NCBI GenBank assembly: GCA_000310025.1
Contig: FN649743.1
Span: forward strand, 1,516,397-1,543,950
Direction: 5' to 3'
Length of the DNA: 27,554 nt
DNA from: Ectocarpus siliculosus
Taxonomy: Eukaryota; Sar; Phaeophyceae; Ectocarpales; Ectocarpaceae
This document shows positions 19,494 through 27,554 of the stretch, piece by piece. How positions within the stretch are numbered: the first letter of the stretch is position 1; each line of letters opens with the position of its first letter. The notes beneath the pieces are model-generated. The model saw nothing but the letters and a program-made list of their open reading frames with translations, ran no database searches and was not told the DNA's origin. The position numbers and the translations under genes were made by a program.

Positions 19494-22400
19494 ACGCCGT
19501 GTGCACATACTACGCCGGTATTTGTACACACCTGCTGCTGTGGCAAGGCAGAAAATCGAAACTGGCATTGCTACGGACCCCTCTAGCGTATTTTTTACTG
19601 TCTTTGCTCGCACGTCTGCTGCTGCTGCTGCTGCTGCTGTGCAGGCGCCGAGCACGGGGAGGGGGTCACCGACCCGGAGACGGTCTTCGACGGGGCCGCC
19701 CGCGGGGACGTGAACTACGTGCACTACTGCCTCGAGGCCAACGGGTCCATCATCAAGTTGTCCCACGGCGCAGAGGGGAGCTCGCTGCTGCACGTCGCCT
19801 GCAACACGGGAAACACCGACCTCACGCAGGTAGACGCGTAGGAGAGGGGCATTGCGGACGAAAAATGGAGCTTACCCTCCTGAGGACGCTGGTAGTGATG
19901 GAAAAAAATTGGGAACCCAGGTCAATTGTGTTGGGGGCTGAACTATTGGCGGGGGAAGAGACGAAAGGTGTGACCAATAGTGGATTGCACGGGTTTGACA
20001 CTGCTACAAATAATACTGCATTCTTTTTGGTGCTTTTTGAACGGATGTTTTCGCTGCAAATTTGCTTCGTCCAACGGAAAGTTATGTGCCGTGGGAACCC
20101 AAAAGCTTCGTACTCCTTGTCGCGGCTCCTGAAGCTCGATTTCTGCCCCGCGCCGCACCGGCTACAGTACGACGCGTACTCTCTGCCGACGAGGGCGTCG
20201 TTTCGTCCGTGTTGTCGCACCACGACCGCTAAGGGAGGGCTTTGGCCATGCTTTGCGTGATCCCGCATGTGGGGGGCGTTTTCGACGTACCACGCCCCTG
20301 TCCTGTTTTTTTTTTGCTCGAGGCATTGCCGTCAGCGCTTCGTTTCGTCCTTCCTGACGTGCTTTTGTTCGTTTTGCCGCCTTGCGAAACCAACGGACTC
20401 GGGGGGGCGGGGGGGGGGGGGGATGCAGAGCTTGATCTCGCACGGAGCGGACTTGGAGGCGCGTAATGCGGTGGAAGGAACGCCGCTTATCTCGGCAGCG
20501 TCCGCAGGAAACGTGGACGTATTGAGGATCCTTCTCGATCATGGTGAGTCAGTCGGCGCATCAAACCCGGAGCGAAAATAGGTCCAGAGTAGGAGCAGTG
20601 GTAGTAGTAGAATGTCCGCGCCGCAGGGGTATGCCGGGGGTTGCGGTGCAGGCAGCAGGGTGTGCTGGTCGTGTACGTGGGAGGTAGGTATATATGGGCA
20701 TATATAACGAGTCGCAGTTGAAGGTCTTGACCACGACCGTCTAGGGAGAAAGACGGATTCTGCAATGCTCTTGTTTTCGAACATGAGCAACAGTGTGAGT
20801 CTCAGTCCAACGGCTCTCATCTATCGTTGGAAATTCAAAGTCGACCTGTGGCAGGACAATAAGTCGTTGCTCGAGCGCTCAGCACCCGTAACGGACAGCA
20901 GGGCGACGTGGTCATATGGCAGCAACACAAGGACTCTGACCTGTGTCTCATGTCGCCACAGGCGTACAAAGAAACGTCCACACAAACCGGCCGATTCGAT
21001 CGCAGGCCGCACCTACCTCCGACCATGCCACTTCCATTGCCCTACAGCATGTACCTCGCCGCCACACGCTTCCTTTGCCTGATCGCAGCAGGCGATGCTG
21101 GCCGCACTTCCTTTCTGTGCATCGCCTCCTGCGAAACACACATGGACACGCTGGCACTGACGTATTTTCATTGGCCAGCCGGTTAGCGCTGTCGATGCCA
21201 GGAAAGACACACACGCACACACACACGAACTCAAGTGAAAGGTAGTAGCCTTGGTAGGTGGTAGACACGTGTTCATCTGTTGCTAGCACCGTTTCTGTCT
21301 TTGATCCGAAGAATAGCTTAGCCTCCCCCATGACGCCCCCCCACGGGGTCCCAGTTCATGGCATTTGGAAATGTTTGTGTTTTCAACCGCACTGAGACTG
21401 ACGTCTTTTCATTGGTCAGCCGGTTAGCGCGGTCAATGCTCCTAATAAAGACACGCACGCACGCACGCACGCACGAAAAGGTCAACAATGCGTTTGTCTC
21501 TCACCCCAACCCCTGATCTTGCCAGGCGTTGCCCTGGAGCGCCGCGACGCGAACGGCGACACGGCCTTGCACCACGCGTGCGAGGCCGGGCAGCTCGAAT
21601 GCGTCCGCGCCCTGCTCGCGAGAGACTGTCCCGCGGCGGCACCGGGGAGCGACGACGGTGCCATTGTGGGGGCGATTCTCGAAGGTGAACCATGCATGCT
21701 GCTATATAGCTATAGACTTGGGACTGTTTCGGCCGGGATAGGTGGAAGGGGGGGGTACCGACCGCCTTCGCGAAGATGTAATTGTAAAATATCTGTGAAA
21801 TAGGGAGGGGTTCGCATCCCGAACCCAAACCCCACGCCGTAACCCCCTGCTAGAACCAAGCTTGATATGCTCGCGAAGGCTATATATCATTAGGGGAGGA
21901 CGGGGGGGGGGCTGGTGGCGGTTTACCCGGAGTGCGGAATCTTGAACCGGCTTGGAATGGTTCTGGTCACCGCTGGTTTGGTGTCTTCCAGCCGGACGTT
22001 GTCGCCGTGGTGCGGTTTAGCTTCTGGGCGTTACTCAACATCAGGAGTGATCTCCCCGACACTTTTTCCCGCGTGCTGCTGCCGTTTCTTTATTTTCTTT
22101 GTACGCGTACCGACACGGGGACACCAGGCGAGGCGCCGGAACACCAGCCGCCGGCGAGGATCCTGTCGCCGCACGAGCTGCTGGTTATGAAGAACAAGGC
22201 GGGACACACGCCGGTCATCAAGGCCTTCGCCGGGGGCGTTCACGTGGCCGTCATCCGGTATGACCAGCTTTTGCTTCTAGCGACAGCCGGTACTGGCTGG
22301 AGGATTTATTGTGTGGCTGGTTCGCCGCTGTTTTTGGCGCAAGCCGTTGGGTCTGTGGTACTCGCTGTCGGAGGCGGAGGAGGAAGAGGAGGAGGAGGAG

Positions 22401-25400
22401 GTATACACGCCGCTGGTATGTGATGGCGGCTCCACGTAACCGCGTCTGACTCGTTTCGATCGTTCCATTTTATTGTTGCCTGCCAAGTATGTATTCGGGA
22501 AGTGTCTGTCCGGTGGGGTTGGCTTTATGAGGCCGGGGGGCGGGGGATGGTGTAGGGGGCGAGGAGGAGAAGCGATCAAGAACAAACGGCGGAGTGACTT
22601 GTGGTCACTCACAAAGCCACGGATGCGAGAATGCCCTTTGCGCCACGTCGTGTGTGCTTGAGCCGCTGCGGTAGTGGCTCCCGCGTGCACCCAGCCCCAC
22701 GCCGTGGTCAAGATGGTGCCCTCTGTCTCTAAAGAGAGCCGGGTGTTTCGGTCTGTATGTTTTGCGTGTTCCTATCGTGCACTGCTATTTTCTATTGGTT
22801 GTTTTGTTTTTTTCTGGGATGGATGGCGGTTTCAGGTACGGGGTGGGCGTCCAGGCATCATCTCCCGTGATGCGTGTGTTGCATCTGGTTCCTTCCGGTA
22901 GGTATCTACTTCGTGCCCTGCTGTATCTACTTCTTGCCCTGCTGCATCTACTTCGTGCCCTGCTACTATTGATCATTTTTGTTTTTTTTCTGGGATGGAT
23001 GATGGATGTGTTTTCTTTCAGGTACGTGGTGGGTGTTCAGGACGGCAACGTGGACCCCGTCAAGTGTGGCGTGCCGGGCGCCGACCTTCCCTCCCTGCTG
23101 TCGAGACAGCTGGCCACTGACGGGATTGCACTCAACCCGCCACCGACGCCTCCCCCAGAGGAGGAAGAAGAAGGTCAGAGCCTCCCCCCCCCCCCCTCCC
23201 CACCCAAATCGAGTGTGGAGCTTAGGCGACGCCGACCAGCCCTCCCGGTTCTATGTACTTCGTAGGACTTCTCGAGAGATCTTCATATCTTTTTGCGTAC
23301 AGCGCGACGTATTCCACTGCTAGTTGCCCCCTGTTATGCCCGCAGTTGGACCAGAGTGGAAACGACACTTTGGCGGGGCTGTTCGATTCCGCCCCGCCCC
23401 CCCACAAAAGGACATGGGGAAGTGCTGAGTCGTGCACGCCAACTGTTGTGCTGAGCGTGTAAGCCGCAAGCCTTTCCCGACGGACGCACCAGGGTTTCAC
23501 GTGTCGTTTCTCCTTCCCTCCGTTTCGGCTGTCTTTCGGAGAGCAGAGACGAAGGAGAAGAGCGGCGGGCTGTTCACTTGCGGCGAGGACAACGCCGACG
23601 AAGACGTCGAGCCTGTGGATAGCCCCAGGGAGCTGGAGCAGGAGACGAAGAACCAAGAGAACTTTTTCGGTACGGTACAGGGGTTTGCCTCCTTCCTCTT
23701 GCCCTTGCATGTACAGCAGTATGGTGTTGTCGTTGTTGTTATGATTTTTTCTCGCACAAGCTTTTGATGGTACAGAGTAGTAGAACGTGCGCTATGGTAC
23801 ACCGTCTTTCAAAGAATGACGATCCTCAATGTTGTTTGCTGGCGTGTGAGCGTTGTTGGTGGGGGTGGTTGTGCTTGAATCGGGATCGGGGTGCAGAGGC
23901 GTTTTTCGTGCAGTGGACCTTATTTTTGTCGGGGTGACTCGTGCGCTGCTGCTTGTCATTCCCAGAAATGAATAGGCATGAGAGAGAGACAAGAGATAAG
24001 CAGGCAGCCAGACAGACAGACACACAGGGAGGGAGACAGAAAGAGATGGAGGGAGGGGGGTGGAGTGAATCGAACCACGAAGACTCAATCGATACCCTCG
24101 AAGGCGCTGCGTTCATGCACCCTCTCCTTCCCCCCTGCCCCCCTTCCGTCAATAACACTGGCTCATGCGTGTTTCCTCTCCTCCCCCTTCGCTCCGCCTG
24201 TCCTCCCGTTGTTGTTGCTGCTGCTGCTGCCGCCACCACCGCCGTTTATGTTGTTGGAAAAAAAGCCTCGAACGGCGTGCCCTACCCCGTCTTCGTTCCT
24301 CCGGGCCCCTCCAGCCAGGGGCACCGTCGCATGGCTCGCTTCGTCGATACCATGAAGAACGCCGTGTGGGGCTTCGACCCGGAACAGGTGCGATGCAGAA
24401 TCTACAGCAGTTACAGTAACATGCCAGCCAGGAAGCACATTGTGGCAAGGAGCATCACATCCTGCCGTTTTTCTTTTTTTTGTTTCTCTTGGTCTCGGCG
24501 GCGCTGTGGGCGTCGATCAAGTATGCGTAGCGGTTTGTGAAGGGCGTCAGAGCATTGGTTGGTTCGATGACGAAGTCGACCACTGCTGTCCGGCGCACGT
24601 GTGCTTGTCTATGTTTGTGTATACTTTTTTTTTCTGGTCCGGCAGAACCCCTTGTCTCTTTGCCATGTATATGTGTGTGTCCTCTCAAGGGCTTTTTTTC
24701 TGGCGTGCGCGGCATTATGCACAAGTTGGGTGCAGGGCAGCCGTTCGGAGGTAGGGGTACGGCACGCTACGTACCTCAGACCACCGGAAAGGTGTTGATC
24801 CCTCGGTCTCCTGTGTCAAAAGAGGGATCCATCCCTCCGCGGCACATGCAGTCTGACCAAATGTTGCAGATGCAGCAGCAGACTTCGATGGCGACACGCT
24901 GTACCGGCCGAAGCCAAGCGTACCATCCGGTCCATGATCGCAAGTGACGCGGGCGGGGAAGCTCGCCGATCAATACCAGGGCCATCTCGTCCAGGAAACG
25001 ATCGACGATGAGATGATCTGCATGCGCTTTAGGGTTGACGGCAGGTCCCGCCCGACTCAGACTCCGAAGAGGACGGCTCGATCGGAGGCTCAGAGGCCTT
25101 TTGCTCCTCCACGCCGCGATCGTCCGGACGCTCAAATGCATTGTGCCCCTTTGACGCCCAGCAGCATATCATGAATTTTGGATTCGTGCGATGGGATTGC
25201 AAACGGTGTTTTTGTGTGTCACAACTTGCTCATTCTCGGCGATTTTTTTTTTCTTTTTTTTTTTCTTCTTAATATGACACAACGAATCCATCTCAATATT
25301 GTTTTTGTTTTGCTGCTCCGGGCGCGTTGTCTGTCGTCGTCGACCGCATGGCCAGGTGTTCCTCCTGACCAAGCCGGCGGTCCTCGCGCAGTCCTACATG

Positions 25401-27240
25401 CCCACCTTCAAGGAGGCCCAGGAGCACCACCTCCTGGAGCCGATGTCGTCGCTGCCCCCGGCCGCAAAGGTGCTCTACGTGTCGCACAGGTGGACCGGAA
25501 TTGGGGAGCCGGACACGCAGGACGCGCACGCCTTCATGCAGGTGACAAGGGATGGTGGAGGGCTACGATTTTCCGAGGGTGTAGGGGGTCACGAAAGGGG
25601 TTGTTGGTGTTGGTGCTGTTGGTGCTGTCGTTTGTGGCGGTTGTTGGTGCTGTTTGTATTGTTGGTGGGGTTGGTGCTGTTGTTGGTGTTGCTGCTGATG
25701 CTGCTACTGCTGTTAGTGTTCAACCCCGCGCTAACTTCGGTGCAAAGGCTAGTTGATCGGAGTATCAAGATTGTTTCAGCCTCTCTTGCGTCGAAATAGC
25801 TTCTTCGAGTTTTTATTGGTGTGATGTACTGCTGTCCTGGTGTTTCCCTGTATGCCGTCACATCGTCCGCCAGCGGTATCTCCTATTTTCTTCTCGCTCT
25901 CCTTGCTGTACCCCCAACCCCCCGATGCAGTATTTCTAAATACGATCATGCTATCATCTGCGAACGGCGGTCGGTCTCTCCTGTTCTACCTGTCTCATTC
26001 TCGCTGCTGTGCCCCGATGCTGCTGTACGTCGCACGTTTATTCCTGTGCTTGGACTGCTTTCAGGTGCAACGTTACCTGAAGGAGCACTCAGGAGACAAC
26101 ATCCAGTACATCTGGATCGACGTGTCCTGCATGGACGTGAGTGTGCTGAGCAAGCACCCCACCGCGCGTTGTTGTCTTCGCTTGTGCAGGCAGCAGCAAC
26201 AACAACAAGCAGCAGCGCTCTTGTGGTCTTGGGTGCAGATTTCCTTGGTCGAAACAACAAGCCCTGTCGCCCTTTCCGCCTGTATGAAGCACCACCGTTG
26301 TGACTTTTTTTCGCACAACAGCAGTAGTCGCGCGTGTGTGTGTTCTGGTGTGTTCTTCCGGTCTTGGCGCTGTTTTGGTGTTTTGACCTCCTGTCGCCAT
26401 GACTAGTTGAACGGTGGGGGCTCCTATACCCCTGTCGCTGTTACCTCTCTCTCTCTCTCCCTCCCCCCGTCTTTGTGTTTCCCGTTCGGCCGTTTCTCAG
26501 CCATGTGGTATCTACACCTGGTATATATATTTACTGTACCTTCAATATCCTATTGTTTGAAGTAGTTTATTTTTTGTTCCGGGAACGTCTCTCATGCCAA
26601 CCGCTTCCTCTGCATACCCGTCATCACCAACGCGACTGCTCTCGATGACTACGCCAGGTGGGCAACAGGGACAACGTCCGCTACGAGCAGTACATGAGCA
26701 ACGTGGTGACCGTACTCGCGCGTTCCACGCACATGCTGGCCGTGCCTCCCTGCAAGACTCTCGATCCTAGAGTGAGTTGGACTTCATGTATTTTCTTTGC
26801 CATTTTTTTTTTTCTTGTTCTGTTGTCACGGATGTGGTTGCTTGGTCGATTGAGGCTACTGAAGATGTGAAGCGACCCGTTGAATCGGCATCCGGTCGGT
26901 GAAGTGAAGTGGCGTGACACATGATCTACCCTCCATTCCGTTCGCCTGTCTCGGTGTCTTCGTTGGCTCCGACCCTCGTGGTGCTCTCCAGGAGGCTTTC
27001 GTTCTAAGACGCTGTTGTTATTCAGTTCTCGGCAGACACATGGCGTGCGCACGTCGTGCGGCGAATATATATATCGAAACCCACGCGTTTGTGTCTTCTG
27101 AGCACGCGTTTCTTTCTTTTTTTTTTGCGCTCGTTGCCTACCGTGTGTTTGTTTCTTGTTGCCAGGCGCTGGTACGAGATATGACCGTGGCAAGGTTGGT
27201 GGAGAAGCAAACGGCGGAAGGGAAGAGTCCCGATTACCTG
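16239..27240 (+). CDS. Ankyrin-repeat protein with C-terminal SHRW (HET/TIR-like) domain, 3' end beyond window
   Basis: Exons: 16239-16377, 17845-18010, 18741-18904, 19645-19829, 20429-20543, 21526-21684, 22128-22257, 23022-23173, 23547-23674, 24319-24387, 25356-25541, 26065-26136, 26658-26771 and 27166-27240. They total 618 codons with every phase matched. The start ccaaccATGGGG is in a strong context and gives MGKKDRAKKAALEVNPLVLE. Ankyrin-type repeats cover about residues 15-310. Residues 310-470 form a linker ending in a Pro/Glu-rich segment and helices. A VSHRW (511-515) and WIDVSC (548-553) module follows. Ankyrin repeats bind proteins; SHRW/WIDxxC modules resemble the HET domain, used in fungal self/non-self recognition, and the TIR fold. 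A signalling or recognition role is inferred, not shown. The donor CTG/GTAAGG at 27241 suggests more exons; reading through would end at a TGA at 27277-27279. Confidence 0.8.
18564..18606 (+). repeat. CT dinucleotide microsatellite in ankyrin gene intron 2
   Basis: About 20 CT units lie in the 730-nt intron 2. The same intron ends with a TTC-rich pyrimidine tract before the acceptor TCGAAG at 18735-18740. Confidence 0.9.
19395..19642 (+). repeat. Duplicated block with CTG tracts in ankyrin gene intron 3
   Basis: The motif CGGACCCCTC-C/T-AGCGTA occurs at about 19399 and 19575. Each copy is followed by T-rich sequence and a CTG tract: about 18 units at 19440-19492 and 8 at 19617-19639. Sequence upstream of each copy also aligns loosely (ATCGAAAC about 14-25 bases before). 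The second CTG tract abuts the acceptor TGTGCAG of exon 4 and takes the place of a pyrimidine tract. Confidence 0.7.
20401..20428 (+). other. G-rich sequence at the exon 5 acceptor
   Basis: The 3' end of intron 4 is a near-pure G run (20401-20422, one C) followed by ATGCAG. It lies where a pyrimidine tract is expected; a pyrimidine-rich stretch occurs only further upstream (20282-20380). The exon itself is secure because its ankyrin sequence and phases fit. Confidence 0.6.
21155..21476 (+). repeat. Two copies of a 60-70 bp element in ankyrin gene intron 5
   Basis: Copies at about 21155-21222 and 21398-21463 share ACTGACGT, TTTTCATTGG, CAGCCGGTTAGCGC, GTC-A/G-ATGC and AAAGACAC, and both run into CA/GCAC microsatellites. 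The 18-mer core CATTGGCCAGCCGGTTAG (21169-21186) also occurs exactly at 12902-12919. The second copy here differs by one base (21410-21427). Confidence 0.8.
22836..22897 (+). other. Candidate duplicate or alternative exon 8 in intron 7
   Basis: Sequence at 22806-22855 repeats the 3' end of intron 7 and the start of exon 8: T-run, CTGGGATGGAT, TTTCAG, then an exon start identical at 17 of 20 bases. From that acceptor the frame stays open (YGVGVQASSPVMRVLHLVPS) to a donor GTAGGT at 22898. Entry phase 2 and exit phase 1 equal those of exon 8, so it could replace exon 8 but not be added to it. Similarity fades after about 20 bases of exon, so it may only be a relic. Confidence 0.4.
22902..22964 (+). 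repeat. 21-bp tandem repeat, three copies
   Basis: The unit GTATCTACTTCGTGCCCTGC plus T is repeated at 22902, 22923 and 22944 with one or two changes. It starts inside the donor sequence of the candidate duplicate exon. Confidence 0.85.
24870..25080 (+). pseudogene. Coding-like fragment inside intron 10
   Basis: One plus frame reads DFDGDTLYRPKPSVPSGP, a TGA at 24933-24935, then GKLADQYQGHLVQETIDDEM and ICMRFRVDG with exon-like composition. It does not link in phase to the flanking exons 10 and 11, which already join cleanly. It may be a decayed insertion or a gene fragment. No family is assigned, and a minus-strand reading is also open. The claim is weak. Confidence 0.2.
25356..26771 (+). 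other. SHRW/WIDVSC domain exons 11-13
   Basis: Exon 11 ends with AAKVLYVSHRWTGIGEPD and TQDAHAFMQ. Exon 12 gives YLKEHSGDNIQYIWIDVSCM. Exon 13 gives RDNVRYEQYMSNVVTVLARS and THMLAVPPC. The order (S-H-R-W, PD, helix, WIDxxC, ExYM, hydrophobic strand) parallels HET-type domains (S-Y-x-W-G, WIDxxCIxQ) and the TIR-like fold. Many related proteins have a R-x-WCxxE motif next. It is absent before 27240, and the SPDYL at the end of exon 14 would fit just before it. Confidence 0.65.
25597..25716 (+). repeat. G/T-rich minisatellite in ankyrin gene intron 11
   Basis: Variants of GTTGTTGGTGCT recur across about 120 bases, grading into GCTGCTGATGCTGCTACTGC. Intron 11 otherwise shows no feature. Confidence 0.75.
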
Positions 27241-27468
27241 GTAAGGGCTGCAAAAATGACACAGGGCTACATACTTTGATGTTCTATATACTTACGTTGG
27301 GTTTGCTGTTGTTGTACCATCTATTTCTTCCTCCTCCCAAGTTTTTGTTGTTTTTGTTGGTTGTTGTTGTTGGCCGACTTGTACGAATTGCTGAAGGGGG
27401 TAAGGATGCTACATCGTCAGGTTTTCTTGTGATATGGTTGCATGTCTGTCTCGCGCTCTTTATTCACG

Positions 27469-27554
27469 CCCCCCCCCCCCCCCGGGGGACCCTCCCACCC
27501 CCACTGAAACCTCAACCAAAACCAAAAAAGGTACCCACCAACCCCTTCAAAGGG
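27469..27554. other. Low-quality contig end
   Basis: A run of 15 C (27469-27483), five G, then sequence made almost only of doubled and tripled A and C with GG pairs. Composition departs abruptly from the T/G-rich intron before it, as expected from degraded read ends or mis-called homopolymers. Confidence 0.55.

Larger units (their letters stand above)
17845..21684 (+). other. Ankyrin-repeat exons 2-6
   Basis: Exon 2 carries DADGVTALMRACGNGHLKTV followed by EELLVHGAG, then TPFMWAAHHGRLDIIR. Exon 3 holds TALDYALDAGF. Exon 4 has VFDGAARGDVNYVHYCLEA and SLLHVACNTGNTDL. Exon 5 gives LISHGADLEARN and TPLISAASAGNVDVLRILL. Exon 6 gives RRDANGDTALHHACEAGQLE and CVRALLARD. These match the ankyrin consensus (G-x-TPLHxAxxxGxxxxVxxLLxxGA). 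Repeats cross exon borders, so exons and repeats are not one to one. Only exon 6 is phase-symmetric (1-1). Exon 1 supplies a first helical half-repeat (FIDAATIGDTKTVKKI). Confidence 0.85.

Noticed and set aside
19241-20260. 339-codon plus-strand ORF with poly-Cys
   Set aside because: The poly-Cys and poly-Leu runs come from the intronic CTG tracts. The frame differs from the ankyrin frame of exon 4.

Overview
This is nuclear DNA of a eukaryote, most likely a brown alga (Phaeophyceae) or a close stramenopile relative. The call rests on gene style, not on a marker gene: short GC-rich exons of 43-1460 nt, introns of about 190-1470 nt with pyrimidine-rich or CTG-rich 3' ends, triplet and homopolymer microsatellites, and Ala/Gly/Ser-rich proteins. 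No rRNA, tRNA, CRISPR array, operon or intact transposon was found. All exons were assembled by eye from splice signals, reading phase and protein-family fit.

Layout. (1) Positions 1 to about 4550 are poorly resolved: two low-complexity coding-like pieces, a long GCT/CTG tract, a 48-bp tandem repeat carrying a hairpin, and one convincing 43-nt internal exon. (2) Positions 4547-12447, plus strand: a large disordered, hydrophilic exon followed by a gene with two EF-hand loops and two SAM domains, each SAM split by an intron. One SAM intron appears to be of the rare GC-AG class, and the last exon carries an apparent one-base frame break. (3) Positions 13242-15246, minus strand: a compact three-exon gene for a small membrane protein of the DUF1294 family, convergent with the EF-hand/SAM gene. 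None of its exons is a long open reading frame. (4) Positions 16239 to beyond 27240, plus strand and divergent from the DUF1294 gene: a gene of at least 14 exons (618 codons in the window). It encodes ankyrin repeats, an acidic/proline-rich linker and a C-terminal SHRW/WIDVSC domain resembling the HET/TIR-like fold. It runs off the right edge. The final roughly 85 bases look like poor-quality contig-end sequence.

The genes do not form a pathway. The ankyrin-SHRW gene has a receptor-adaptor layout (recognition repeats plus a HET/TIR-like domain), and the EF-hand/SAM gene looks like a calcium-responsive scaffold. The most unusual features are the ankyrin-HET-like architecture, a phase-matched duplicate of its exon 8, coupled alternative splice sites at exons 9 and 10, the GC-AG intron that exactly preserves SAM spacing, and the frame breaks in the EF-hand/SAM gene.
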